Positions 9,102 to 17,531 of a stretch of DNA of 64,000 bases are shown piece after piece. The stretch's first letter is position 1; each line of letters opens with the position of its first letter. The notes beneath the pieces were generated by a model. The model had not been told where the DNA came from, ran no database searches, and worked only from the letters and a program-made list of their open reading frames with translations. The DNA is from Natrarchaeobius halalkaliphilus (GTDB taxonomy: Archaea; Halobacteriota; Halobacteria; Halobacteriales; Natrialbaceae), in contig NZ_REFY01000004.1 of assembly GCF_003841485.1 (NCBI RefSeq), positions 124,001-188,000 on the forward strand, read 5' to 3'. The position numbers and the translations under genes were made by a program.

Positions 9102-9368
9102 ATGGAACCGTCGACGCGTATCGAACGGTCCTTCCGAGGGATCTCGGAGCGACTCGCGATCCGGTATCTCCGAAATTTAGGCGGCGAACGGATCGACGAC
9201 GACGTCGTCGAAGGAGCGGACTGGCGGGCGACGGTCTCGTCCGAATCGGTCACCGTCGGTCCGACGCTGTCGCTCACCGAGGTGACCGTAACGTTCGAGG
9301 GAACCGACGACGACCTCGAGTCGCTCGTCGAGCGCTTTGCACGGAAGGCGATGCGCGCGGGTGGCTGA
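9102..9368 (+). CDS. MoaD-associated C-terminal domain protein (DUF1952-like)
   Basis: An 88-residue protein with 'SFRGISERLAIRYLRNLGGE', 'DWRATVSSESVTVGPTLSL' and the end 'RFARKAMRAGG'. I recognise this as the domain often found fused to, or encoded beside, archaeal MoaD proteins (DUF1952). In this genome it stands alone, separated from the MoaD/SAMP-like gene by the azlCD pair. Its own C terminus ends in GG, which may be incidental. A role linked to molybdopterin synthesis is inferred only from family association. The next gene starts 1 bp after its stop. Confidence 0.65.
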   Translation: MEPSTRIERSFRGISERLAIRYLRNLGGERIDDDVVEGADWRATVSSESVTVGPTLSLTEVTVTFEGTDDDLESLVERFARKAMRAGG

Positions 9369-9369
9369 G

Positions 9370-9729
9370 ATGGCCGCCAATCCGATCGACGGCCAGATAC
9401 TGCTTCTCACCGCCGCGAAAGCGAGCGTCCCGCCGGTGAGATTACCGGATATAGTCGAGGTCGGGCAGGCGCACCTGTGGTCGAACCGCGAACGGTACCG
9501 CCGCGAGTACGAACGCGTCCATCGGGGCGACGAACTCGAGGCGTTTCTGGTGCCCGACGATCACTGGGACGGACTCGGAACCGAACTGGATCTCGACGAC
9601 CGGGAGCGCTCGGCCGTCCGTCGCGCACATCAAGAACAGTTCCGCCGACTCGGCCGTCGAACCGACCAGGAGGAGGCGTTCGAAACCGCCCTCGAGATCC
9701 GCGATGCGGTACTCATCGCGATCGAATAA
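9370..9729 (+). CDS. Conserved haloarchaeal hypothetical protein
   Basis: A 119-residue acidic, mostly helical soluble protein. It begins MAANPIDGQILLLTAAKA and contains many Arg/Glu-rich amphipathic stretches (residues 35-50 and 75-100). I see no known motif, signal peptide or membrane segment. It starts 1 bp after the stop of the preceding DUF1952-like gene and is almost certainly co-translated with it, so the two may share a role. I do not assign a function. Confidence 0.7.
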   Translation: MAANPIDGQILLLTAAKASVPPVRLPDIVEVGQAHLWSNRERYRREYERVHRGDELEAFLVPDDHWDGLGTELDLDDRERSAVRRAHQEQFRRLGRRTDQEEAFETALEIRDAVLIAIE

Positions 9730-9860
9730 CGGCGGTCCGCGATCGCGGCGAACCGACTCCCGACGGGCATATCGAAGAGTCCCGTCGGCCTGACACGAAC
9801 TCGAGCGCCGGGATGGCAACTATAAAGAGACCGTTTCCCCTTTTGCAAGCCATCGAGACG

Positions 9861-10313
9861 ATGGCTATCAACCAGGAAGTCGAAATGACCGACGCCGAGA
9901 TCGACGAGTTCCTCGGACGGAACGAAACCGGGGTGCTGTCGCTCGCGCGATCGGACGATCCGTACGCGATTCCGATCTCGTACGGATACGACGCGAGCGA
10001 GCGTGCGATCTATCTGCGGTTGGTCTCGACGGCAGAAAGCGAAAAGCGCGACTTTCTCGACTCGGAACCCGACGCGCGTCTCGTCGTCTACGACGAGGCG
10101 CAATCGACCTATCGAAGCGTAATCGCAACGGGAGCGCTCTGTAACATTCCCCCGTCCGAACTGACGCCGAACGAGATCGCTCAGTACGGGCAGGCGAAAC
10201 GGCCGCTGTTCGAGATCTGGGCGCAGGGAACGGACGAACTCGACATCGAGTTGTACCGGCTCGCGCCGGTCTCGCTCGAGGGCCGCCGGACCGACGTCGA
10301 ACGCGAGGAATAA
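9861..10313 (+). CDS. Pyridoxamine 5'-phosphate oxidase-fold flavoprotein
   Basis: A 150-residue protein with the split-barrel PPOX fold: 'FLGRNETGVLSLARSDDPYAIPISYGYD' followed by 'YLRLVSTAESEKRDFLDSEPDARLVVYDE' is the standard pattern of small haloarchaeal PPOX-family proteins that bind FMN or F420. The start at 9861 (MAINQEVEMTDAEIDEFL) is preferred; a second Met lies nine codons in, at 9888. An A/T-rich box (ctataaagag, near 9820) lies about 40 bp upstream and fits an archaeal TATA element. The substrate is unknown. Confidence 0.8.
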   Translation: MAINQEVEMTDAEIDEFLGRNETGVLSLARSDDPYAIPISYGYDASERAIYLRLVSTAESEKRDFLDSEPDARLVVYDEAQSTYRSVIATGALCNIPPSELTPNEIAQYGQAKRPLFEIWAQGTDELDIELYRLAPVSLEGRRTDVEREE

Positions 10314-10326
10314 GATCGGAGTTCGC

Positions 10327-10476
10327 TCACGACGTCGACTGAGTTTCCGCGAACGCCGACGAGGTGACCGATGCGCCACAAACCGGACAGCCGTGTGTCA
10401 ACGTGGCCTCCCGCATCGACTCGTTGACCTCGATTTCCTGGCCGCATTCCGGGCACGTAAATTGGTGTCTACTCAT
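10327..10476 (-). CDS. Small zinc-ribbon protein (49 aa)
   Basis: A 49-residue protein read on the minus strand: it begins MSRHQFTCPECGQEI and has a second pair in GCPVCG, giving two CPxCG/CPVCG knuckles about 26 residues apart, which would bind one zinc ion. It belongs to the class of tiny CPxCG-type proteins common in haloarchaea. It is convergent with the PPOX gene (13 bp between stops). A TATA-like box lies about 60 bp upstream of its start. Confidence 0.75.
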   Translation of the reverse strand: MSRHQFTCPECGQEIEVNESMREATLTHGCPVCGASVTSSAFAETQSTS

Positions 10477-10532
10477 GGCGGGGTTCGTCTCGTACGTTTG
10501 AACGGTACCTGACTACGCTACTAGCTGTGCGA

Positions 10533-10548
10533 TCGGTATATATAGGGT
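10533..10548 (-). promoter_or_regulatory. TATA-like promoter element of the small zinc-ribbon gene
   Basis: The minus-strand sequence reads CCCTATATATACC, a strong A/T box in a GC-rich setting. It lies about 60 bp upstream of the start codon at 10476, so transcription would start roughly 30 bp before the gene. No other minus-strand gene begins between it and 10476. The rest of the gap up to 10694 shows no coding sequence. Confidence 0.45.
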
Positions 10549-10694
10549 TGCGGTTCGATGTCGAAATTGCGGAGGTTCCGAAGCTTTCTTTGAGATCGGA
10601 TCACCTCGCGGCGGCGTTTCGTGCGGCCGTACCGATTACCGGTGCAACCGCAGCGGGTTGACGGTTGCTGCGGTACTGGCGGGTACGGATCGTC

Positions 10695-11369
10695 TCACTC
10701 GACGCCGGTGGACTCGCCGTCCAGAATCGCGTCGAGTAGCTTCGACTGCGCCGCCGCGAGGTGTTCGGCGAACGTCGCCCCCGTGATATCGAGTTCGGCC
10801 GCAACCTCGCCCGCGTTCGATCGCTTGGGATGATCGAAGTAGCCCATTCGGTGGGCCGTCTCGAGGACTTCTCGTTGGCGGTCGGTCAGCGTACTCCGGT
10901 CGACGAACACGAGGTTTCCAGCCGAGTGCTCCTGTTCGGACTGGAGCAGCCGTTTTACGTCGAGCGTCGGGTACTGTTCGATGAGTTCGCCGATAATCGA
11001 CTGGAGTCCCTCCATATCGGGTGCGTGAAACGTCAGGTGAAGCGACGAGCCGCGGGCTCGAACCTCCGTCACCGGACAGTCGAAGCGCTCGACCGATTCG
11101 CAGGGACATCCTCGGCCGAGCTCGCGATCGAACCGGTAGACGGCACTCGAGCCGTACGAAAAGATCGTCGAGAGGTCCGCCTCGACGTCGACCTCGTCCG
11201 GAGCCGTCTCCGCCTCGAGGACGAACTCCTCGGTGACGCGATCACACGCGACCGGGTTCGTACTCTTCGAGACCGAGTGGACGTTCCCGTCCGTTTCGCC
11301 GGCGACCGCCGTCACGACGCAATTCGGCGGGTCGTCGATCGTCACCTCCGCACGAATCCCCGAAGCCAT
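10695..11369 (-). CDS. HTH_10 (Bat-type) transcriptional regulator
   Basis: A 224-residue regulator. The N-terminal part (1-150) is a sensor-like domain with a Cys pair (GCPCESVERFDCP), and the C-terminal 60 residues form the HTH_10 domain of the bacterio-opsin activator family: 'STLTDRQREVLETAHRMGYFDHPKR' then 'GEVAAELDITGATFAEHLAAAQSKLL'. The start at 11369 (MASGIRAEVTIDDPPNCVV) is where the acidic, family-like sequence begins. The signal and targets are unknown; such regulators often act on metabolic genes near them. Confidence 0.82.
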   Translation of the reverse strand: MASGIRAEVTIDDPPNCVVTAVAGETDGNVHSVSKSTNPVACDRVTEEFVLEAETAPDEVDVEADLSTIFSYGSSAVYRFDRELGRGCPCESVERFDCPVTEVRARGSSLHLTFHAPDMEGLQSIIGELIEQYPTLDVKRLLQSEQEHSAGNLVFVDRSTLTDRQREVLETAHRMGYFDHPKRSNAGEVAAELDITGATFAEHLAAAQSKLLDAILDGESTGVE

Positions 11370-11567
11370 CGCCTCGTGAATGGTGGCTCCGATCAGGTAA
11401 ACCCTCCGTCCGCTCGATCGCCAGGTTCGGTCACGCGCGGTGCGAGCTGTCGGTACTCGACCGATCGGCCGACGTTCCGGACGCGGAAATAGTCGACCCG
11501 ATATAAACCACCCTGTATTTAGTGGGATTCGTTTGGTGGAGCGGCGGTCGGTACTAGCGAGTGAACG

Positions 11568-11951
11568 ATGTCTGCGACGAACCCCAACGCGACGCGAGGA
11601 TGTCCGAGCGACGACTCCCCTATCGATCCCCTGGCCGTACTGGGCGCACTGGACGACGACGCGTGTCGAGCGATCCTCGAGGCGACGAGCGACGAATCGC
11701 TGACCGCGACGGAGCTTTCGGACCGCTGTGACATTCCGGCGTCGACGGCCTATCGAAAGGTCGAGAAACTGGCCGACGCCGGTCTCGTCGAGGAACGGGT
11801 TCGGATCAACACCTCCGGAAAACACGCGACCGAGTACCGAAAGTCGTTCGACGACGTCGTCGTCTCGGTCGCGGACGGCGAAAGTATCGAAATCGAAATG
11901 ACGAGCGCTACTGTCGAATCCGATGCGGCGTCGCCCGTCGCCGGCGACTGA
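11568..11951 (+). CDS. ArsR-like winged-helix transcriptional regulator
   Basis: A 127-residue regulator with one winged helix-turn-helix domain (about 18-85): 'LAVLGALDDDACRAILEATSDESLTATELSDRCDIPASTAYRKVEKLADAGLVEERV'. There is no recognisable sensor domain, only an acidic C-terminal tail. It is divergent from the HTH_10 regulator (about 200 bp between starts), so shared regulation is possible. Its TGA stop (11949-11951) is the first three bases of a TGATACGG motif identical to the edge of the palindromic elements in this window. Confidence 0.85.
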   Translation: MSATNPNATRGCPSDDSPIDPLAVLGALDDDACRAILEATSDESLTATELSDRCDIPASTAYRKVEKLADAGLVEERVRINTSGKHATEYRKSFDDVVVSVADGESIEIEMTSATVESDAASPVAGD

Positions 11952-11958
11952 TACGGTC
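11949..11958. repeat. Solo end of the palindromic repeat (TGATACGGTC)
   Basis: The motif TGATACGGTC, as at the edge of the full palindromic elements, occurs here exactly at the stop codon of the upstream regulator gene. No matching right arm is visible in the 42 bp before the convergent gene ends, so this is either a remnant or an unrelated match. Low confidence as an element by itself; the coincidence with a stop codon is what makes it worth noting. Confidence 0.4.
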
Positions 11959-11993
11959 TTGCGCGTTCCGCGAGCCGCCTGCTGGTGACTGGG

Positions 11994-12560
11994 TCACTGG
12001 TTTTCTCTCCTGACGAGCCAGTCGACACCCGCGGCGACGGGTCGTCGGAGCGTCGCGTAGGCGATCGAAACCACGAGCATTCCGACGACGAGCACCTGAA
12101 CCGTCCCGTCGAACACGAACAGCGCGGGCACCGCCAGTACTGCCGACAGCGCGAGGTCGCCGGGTGAGCCGTCGTAGCCGATCCACCGCCGAGGCTCGAG
12201 CCACTGGCCGTGATAGTGGCTGTACACCGCCCGGTTCGACCCCGCCTGCCAGGGTTTCAACTCGTGGCTGCCGCCGACGCAGTCGGCAACGGAGTGGCCG
12301 GCGGCCGCGAGGACGAAGACGGCCAGAGCGACGGTCGCGGGTCCGGGGACGACCACCGCGATCAACAGCGTCGGAACGGCGAGTGCCGAGTAATAGACGG
12401 GATAGTGGAGGGTCTTTCGGTGATCCGCGACGACGTCCAGGTCGGGAAAGAGACCGCCGAGTATCGCTGCGAACGCGGCGACGGCGGCGAACTGCGGGGC
12501 GATCAGCGCGACGATCGCCGCGAGCACGAGCCCCGCGAAAACGTGGGTCGTGGCCATCAT
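11994..12560 (-). CDS. Membrane-bound metal-dependent hydrolase, YdjM/DUF457-like
   Basis: A 188-residue integral membrane protein with about four to five helices. The start MMATTHVFAGLVLAA with an early His, the 'GGLFPDLDVVADHRKTLHYP' segment and the later His residues (GHSVADCVGGSHELKPW) match the YdjM/LexA-regulated membrane hydrolase family, whose His and Asp residues bind metal. An upstream in-frame ATG at 12587 would add nine residues; the family normally begins at MMATTH, so 12560 is used. The enzymatic activity is not established for this family. Confidence 0.75.
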   Translation of the reverse strand: MMATTHVFAGLVLAAIVALIAPQFAAVAAFAAILGGLFPDLDVVADHRKTLHYPVYYSALAVPTLLIAVVVPGPATVALAVFVLAAAGHSVADCVGGSHELKPWQAGSNRAVYSHYHGQWLEPRRWIGYDGSPGDLALSAVLAVPALFVFDGTVQVLVVGMLVVSIAYATLRRPVAAGVDWLVRRENQ

Positions 12561-12725
12561 GAGATCCGATACGAACGACGGTCGCATATGCTCGTCGGAA
12601 CGCTCGCCGGCCGGAAACTCGAGTCCTGATCTTCGACTCCAGAGTCGGAGATCGTCGAAAAATCACGGCCGGTCATCGAACCACGAGACGGGTTCTTCCC
12701 GGCCGGTCCGTCGGAGGAATCGGGT

Positions 12726-14651
12726 TTAGTCGTCGCCGGGTGCGGCTGCACCGCTTTCGCCACTGACTCCCGTCCCGGGACCGATCTCGATGTCGAGGGC
12801 GTCGAGTTTCTCCTCGGGAACGACGCCGTCGACCCAGCCGCGGTGGTCGTAGTACTCGTCTTTCATCTCCTCGAGTTCGCAGTACTCGCCCTCGCTCGCT
12901 CCCTGGCCGGGGATGCCGCCTTCGAGGAAACGCTCGGGCAGCGAGTCGTCATCGCCGTCGAAGCCGGCCAGGTTGTTGTAGTAGCGCTCCAGATTGTAGA
13001 TACGCTCGCCGGCCTCGAGTAAGTCGTCTTCGCTGACGTCCAGGCCGGTCATGCCGTTGTACTGGAGGACGTACTCCTCGATCCCCTCTGCGAAGGCGTT
13101 GAACTTGCAGATGTCGAAGCTGTCGGATATGGCGTGGAGATCCTGGAACGCGGCGGTGAGCTCGCCTTTGCCCTCCCACTCGTAGGGGTCGACCTTCTCG
13201 GGGATGCCGAGAATTTCGGCGGCGGGCGTGTATCCCCGAAGGTGACACGCCCCGCGGTTCGAGGTGGCGTAGGCGATTCCCATGCCTTTCATACAGCGCG
13301 GATCGTAGGCGGCGATCGTCTGACCCTTGACCGCGAGCGAGTTGTCGTGGGCCCCCTTCCGATCCGCAACTCGACGTGGTCCCTCGGCCAGCAGGTCCGC
13401 GAGGTCGTCCTCGCGGCGAGCGATGCGTTCGAGCATGTCGATCATCGTCTCGTGGTCGCCCCACTCCAGGTCCCCGACGCCCTCGAGTTTGCCCTCTTCG
13501 GTCATCTCCATGGCCATCGCCATCATGTTGCCCGCCTCGATCGTGTCGAGGCCCATGTCGTTGCACCGATCGATCATGAGGGCGACGGCGTCGCGGTCGG
13601 TGTGTCCCGAGTTCGGCCCGAGTGCGTAGGCCGACTCGTACTCGTAGGATTCCGTCCGAACGTTCATCTCCTCGCCTTTGTGCATCGCCTGTACCTCGAC
13701 TTCCTTCTTGCAGGCGACCGGACAGGAGTGACATGTCGGTTCGTCGACGAGGATGTTCTCGCGGACGTTCTCGCCGGAGACGCGTTCGGCGTCGATGTCG
13801 ACGCCCTCGGCCTCGCGCATACTCCTGGTCGACGTGTACCTCCCGTTTTTCGTCGGGAGTCCGTCCATCTCCTCACCGATGTTCATCAACACGTTGGTGC
13901 CGTACATCGAGAGGCCGCCCTCGTTCGGTGCCGTGACGTCCGACTCCTGGATGGCCGTCATGGCCTGCTGGTGGCCCTCTTTGAACGTCTCCGGATCGGC
14001 GGGCTTTGGCATCTTCGTCGAGGACTTGACGACGATCGCTTTGAGGTTCTTCGACCCCATCACACAGCCCGTTCCGCCGCGTCCCGACGCTCGATCGTCT
14101 TCGTTGATGATACAGGCGTACTTGACGCCGTTCTCGCCGCCGGGGCCGATCGCCATCAGCGAGAGGTTCTTGCCGTACGCGCCGTCGACTTCCTCCTCGA
14201 GTCGGTCGCGGGTCTCGTGGACGCCAGCCCCCCAGAGGTGTGAGGCGTCCCGAAGTTCGACCTCGCCGTCTTCGACGTAGGCGTAGACCGGCTCGTCGGC
14301 TTCGCCCTCGACGAGGAGCCCGTCGAACCCGGCCCACTTCAGTCGCGCACCGGACCAGCCGCCGTGATGGCTGTCGGTGACGGTGCCGGTCAGTGGCGAC
14401 TTCGTACAGACGGCGATCCGGCCGCTCATCGTCACCTGGGTCCCCGACAGCGGCCCGTTCATGAACGCGAGTAGGTTCTCCGGACCGAGCGGATCGACAT
14501 CGGCACCCTGTTCGAAGACGTACTTCACCCCGAGGCCGCGCGCACCGATGTACTTCCGTGCGTCCTCGTCGTCGATCGACTCGGAGTCGATCGACTCCTC
14601 GGAGAGGTCGATGCGTGCGACCGTGTCCTGGAATCCGCCGAGTTCTGTCAT
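12726..14651 (-). CDS. aor: Aldehyde ferredoxin oxidoreductase family tungsten/molybdenum enzyme
   Basis: A 641-residue AOR-family enzyme. The N-terminal domain carries 'IGARGLGVKYVFEQG' and 'GRIAVCTKSPLTGTVTDSHHGG', the pterin-binding region includes 'GPGGENGVKYACIINEDDRASGRGGTGCVMGSKNLKAIVV', and the 4Fe-4S ligands are in CHSCPVACKK with the fourth Cys near the C terminus (DICKFNAF). It would oxidise an aldehyde to an acid with ferredoxin as acceptor. I chose MTELGGF at 14651; in-frame Met codons up to 14765 give a hydrophobic leader not typical of this cytosolic family. A second paralog lies at 44.5-46.2 kb. Confidence 0.9.
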   Translation of the reverse strand: MTELGGFQDTVARIDLSEESIDSESIDDEDARKYIGARGLGVKYVFEQGADVDPLGPENLLAFMNGPLSGTQVTMSGRIAVCTKSPLTGTVTDSHHGGWSGARLKWAGFDGLLVEGEADEPVYAYVEDGEVELRDASHLWGAGVHETRDRLEEEVDGAYGKNLSLMAIGPGGENGVKYACIINEDDRASGRGGTGCVMGSKNLKAIVVKSSTKMPKPADPETFKEGHQQAMTAIQESDVTAPNEGGLSMYGTNVLMNIGEEMDGLPTKNGRYTSTRSMREAEGVDIDAERVSGENVRENILVDEPTCHSCPVACKKEVEVQAMHKGEEMNVRTESYEYESAYALGPNSGHTDRDAVALMIDRCNDMGLDTIEAGNMMAMAMEMTEEGKLEGVGDLEWGDHETMIDMLERIARREDDLADLLAEGPRRVADRKGAHDNSLAVKGQTIAAYDPRCMKGMGIAYATSNRGACHLRGYTPAAEILGIPEKVDPYEWEGKGELTAAFQDLHAISDSFDICKFNAFAEGIEEYVLQYNGMTGLDVSEDDLLEAGERIYNLERYYNNLAGFDGDDDSLPERFLEGGIPGQGASEGEYCELEEMKDEYYDHRGWVDGVVPEEKLDALDIEIGPGTGVSGESGAAAPGDD

Positions 14652-14922
14652 AGTAAATCGTTCGTCCTTAGATAAGGCATCCATCGTGTTATGCGTTCCC
14701 AATAGTAGGTAACCAGATGTAGTTACTACACCGGAACGGAATCCGACACGATATCGAGCCACCATATCTTGATCTCGAGGAAACTTCGAGCAACTTCGAT
14801 CGGTAAGAATTGCTATTCGATAACTGATTGTACATTCTCGAATCGGATACTCTCATCGGCCACGACGACGACGGTCGGCTCACCCGTCACCAGAGAACAC
14901 GACAGTAACGTACCGTCGTCCG

Positions 14923-15111
14923 CTACAAGAGCAGTGCAACGATCGCGAGGATGATGAAGATCAACACGAAGATCCGTGCGATCTCCATCGAGATTCCGGC
15001 GACGCCGCGGGCACCCACGGCGGCGGCGATGATCGCGAGTACGAAAAAGACGATCGCCCAGTACAGGAAGCCGCCACCACCGAGTTGCATCGGAGTCGTG
15101 AACTCGAACAT
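14923..15111 (-). CDS. DUF1328-like small membrane protein
   Basis: A 62-residue protein with two hydrophobic helices separated by [13 protein letters not shown], which is the typical shape and sequence of DUF1328 proteins. The start [16 protein letters not shown] is at 15111; a GTG 15 bp upstream is an alternative. Function is unknown. The 270 bp between this gene and the AOR start contain no other coding sequence that I can support. Confidence 0.75.
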   Translation of the reverse strand: MFEFTTPMQLGGGGFLYWAIVFFVLAIIAAAVGARGVAGISMEIARIFVLIFIILAIVALLL

Positions 15112-15330
15112 GGCGTTCGCTATCACGACCGATCGGATAAACGCCCACGACCGTCAAGCGCGGTTCACGCCCGTAACCGCAGCCTACACGTCGAATACGG
15201 TGACGTTCACCGGTGAGCGTCCGGTCGTCGTCGGGTCGTGTCGTCGGTACAGCCGATCGGGTCGAACAGTGTGCGGTTCGGTCGGTTCCACGACGACGCT
15301 CGAGCCGGCGGTCGCCAGGGCCGACGGATC

Positions 15331-17190
15331 TCAGTCGTCATCGAAGAGCGCCCGGCAGAGTTTCGCTTCCGCCGATCTGAGGTGTTCGTGAAAGGTCGGT
15401 CGGGAAACGTCGAGCGTCTCCGCGAGTTCCTCACCCGTCACCGGGCGAGGCCACTCGAAGTATCCGCCCAGATACGCCCGCTGGAGAACGGCGAACTGTC
15501 GGTCGGTCAACGAGGCCTCGATTCGAGCCGCGAACTCGCCCCGGGTCTCGTCGTCTCGCTCCCGGTGGCGAACCGAGAAGACGTCCGCTCGATCGTACCG
15601 GTTCTCGATCGTCGAGACGAGCGATCGAACGTTCGCTGATCGCGGGATCTCGAGCGTGACGCGGGCCGTCCCGTCCTCACAGTCGATGGACTGGACGCGA
15701 ACGCCGCGTTCGGAGAGCCAGCCGACGAGGTCGTCCCCGCCGCTGAGTTCGATCAGGCATTCGTCCTCGCGTTCGAGGAGGAGCCGACAGCTCGCGTCGG
15801 TGCGTTCGTCGGTCGCGGCGGTGATCGTCTCGGCGTCCGCTCCGGTGGCGGTAAACAGCGACGCGGTCTCGTCGTCGGTCCGGTGGACCGATCGACTGTA
15901 CTCGAGTCGACAGTCGGCCTCCCGAGAGAGTACCGCGGGAACGAGCGCTGGATCGGAGAGTTCGAGTTCGACGGCGACGACGGCGTCGGTCTCGAGCACC
16001 CGGCTGGTTTCACGGGCGTTGATCCCGCTGGCGACCGTTCGGGCGAGTGCCGAGAGAATAACGGCTTCCCGATCGTCGACGTCGCGGTCGCGATCCAGTC
16101 GAACAGCCATGACGCCGTACTCGATCTCGTTCGCGAACAGGGGGAACGTCGCCGTCGTCGCGCCGTCGACGGTATCGATGACGACGGTTCCGTCCGAGAG
16201 CGTCTCCACCGCGGGATGGCCGTCGTCGATGGGAGAGCCCTCGGTCCGTCCGCGATTCCCCGCACTCGTTCGAACGTCGATCGCCCCGGTGGCGGGGTTC
16301 GGTTCACCGATCCAGACACCGTCGTAGGCGGACTCCTCGACGATTCGTTCACAGACCGATCGCTCGAGTTCCGCGCGGCTGGTCGATCCCGCGACCGACG
16401 CGGTGACGTCCTGGACGAGACCTTCGACCCGATCGAGGGTGTACTCGAGTTCCTCGGTTCGGCGCTCGAGTTCGTGCTCGGCCTCTTTGCGGGCGGTAAC
16501 GTCGTTCTGAAACCCCACGTAGTTGGTGACGGTCCCGCGTTCGTCGCGTACGGGTGCGATGGTAACCTCGTTCCAGAACGACGATCCGTCCTTGCGGTAG
16601 TTCTTCAGCTCGACGGTGACGGGTCGGTCCTCCGCGATGGCTGCAGCCATCTCCGCGACGGCCTTCTCGTCCGAGTCGGGGCCCTGAAGGAACCGGCAGT
16701 TTCGACCCACCACCTCGTCGTACTCGTAGCCGGTGATGTCGCGATAAGCGTCGTTGCTGTAAACCAGCGGGTTATCCTCGCGGTCGGGGTCGGAAATCGT
16801 GATCCCGACCGGTGCCTCGTTGATCGCGCGTTCTTTGAGCGCGTGATCGTCCGACAGCGACTCACTCGCGTCGCTCGAGTCGAACGTGACCGTCGCACCG
16901 TCGGCGGCGCGGTGAATCCGCGCGAGGTCCGGTTCGCACTCGAGTTCGACCCGCCTCGCGGTTCCGACCGTCGTCTCGTCGATCGCCCGCTCGAGTCGCT
17001 CCCACGATGCGAGCGTGGCGGCCCCGCACGGCTCATCGGGAAGCGAAAACGCGTTTCGCGCCGCTGCGTTGGCGTACTCGATCCGGCCGTCGCTGACGAA
17101 TACGACGGGATCGACGACGGACTCGAGTGCGGCCACCGCGGAGCCGCGATCGTCTCCGCCGATGCGATTCGGTGGCTCGATGTCCTCCAT
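15331..17190 (-). CDS. LOV/PAS-GAF-HTH_10 sensor regulator (Bat-like)
   Basis: A 619-residue soluble regulator. An N-terminal degenerate PAS domain (about 18-110) is followed by a second PAS domain (about 117-235) that carries GRNCRFLQG (Cys165), the photo-active cysteine signature of LOV domains, and the PAC part 'NYRKDGSSFWNEVTIAPVRDE'. A coiled linker (about 235-265) and a GAF domain (about 265-400) follow, then a Bat-type middle domain and the HTH_10 DNA-binding domain (about 555-612, 'SLTDRQFAVLQRAYLGGYFEW'). This is the architecture of the haloarchaeal bacterio-opsin activator. No opsin gene is in the window, so the targets are unknown. Blue-light sensing is inferred from the motif only. 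Confidence 0.88.
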   Translation of the reverse strand: MEDIEPPNRIGGDDRGSAVAALESVVDPVVFVSDGRIEYANAAARNAFSLPDEPCGAATLASWERLERAIDETTVGTARRVELECEPDLARIHRAADGATVTFDSSDASESLSDDHALKERAINEAPVGITISDPDREDNPLVYSNDAYRDITGYEYDEVVGRNCRFLQGPDSDEKAVAEMAAAIAEDRPVTVELKNYRKDGSSFWNEVTIAPVRDERGTVTNYVGFQNDVTARKEAEHELERRTEELEYTLDRVEGLVQDVTASVAGSTSRAELERSVCERIVEESAYDGVWIGEPNPATGAIDVRTSAGNRGRTEGSPIDDGHPAVETLSDGTVVIDTVDGATTATFPLFANEIEYGVMAVRLDRDRDVDDREAVILSALARTVASGINARETSRVLETDAVVAVELELSDPALVPAVLSREADCRLEYSRSVHRTDDETASLFTATGADAETITAATDERTDASCRLLLEREDECLIELSGGDDLVGWLSERGVRVQSIDCEDGTARVTLEIPRSANVRSLVSTIENRYDRADVFSVRHRERDDETRGEFAARIEASLTDRQFAVLQRAYLGGYFEWPRPVTGEELAETLDVSRPTFHEHLRSAEAKLCRALFDDD

Positions 17191-17329
17191 GAGGGTCCGT
17201 TCGATTGGAACATCAAAGAATCCGGTGGTCGACGGGACACCCGGGCAGGAATTCCGGCAGCTGGCAGAGCTGACAACTCGAGAGGAGATACCCCTGCACG
17301 TTATTATCTATCACGGTCTATGGTGATGT

Positions 17330-17518
17330 ATGGTGCCGAAGACCAGTCCGTTCGAACGGCTCCGGGAGAAGTTCGAGGAGACGGAACTGGCGTGTCGACA
17401 GTGTGGCTACCACGACACCGACGGAGGGTGGCGCGTGACCACGTCCGGAAGTCGCGTGCAGTATCAGTTCGTCTGCTCGAGTTGTTCCGCCGTCGACACC
17501 AGGGAGATGCGGCTCTAG
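17330..17518 (+). CDS. HVO_0649-type zinc-finger protein
   Basis: A 62-residue protein with two Cys knuckles, CRQCGY and CSSCSA, spaced about 25 residues apart, and an N-terminal amphipathic helix (SPFERLREKFEETEL). This is the pattern of the haloarchaeal HVO_0649 zinc-finger family as I know it. It ends 13 bp before the end of the convergent aroC gene. A role in nucleic-acid or protein binding is possible but not shown. Confidence 0.8.
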   Translation: MVPKTSPFERLREKFEETELACRQCGYHDTDGGWRVTTSGSRVQYQFVCSSCSAVDTREMRL

Positions 17519-17531
17519 ACCGAGAAATCGC

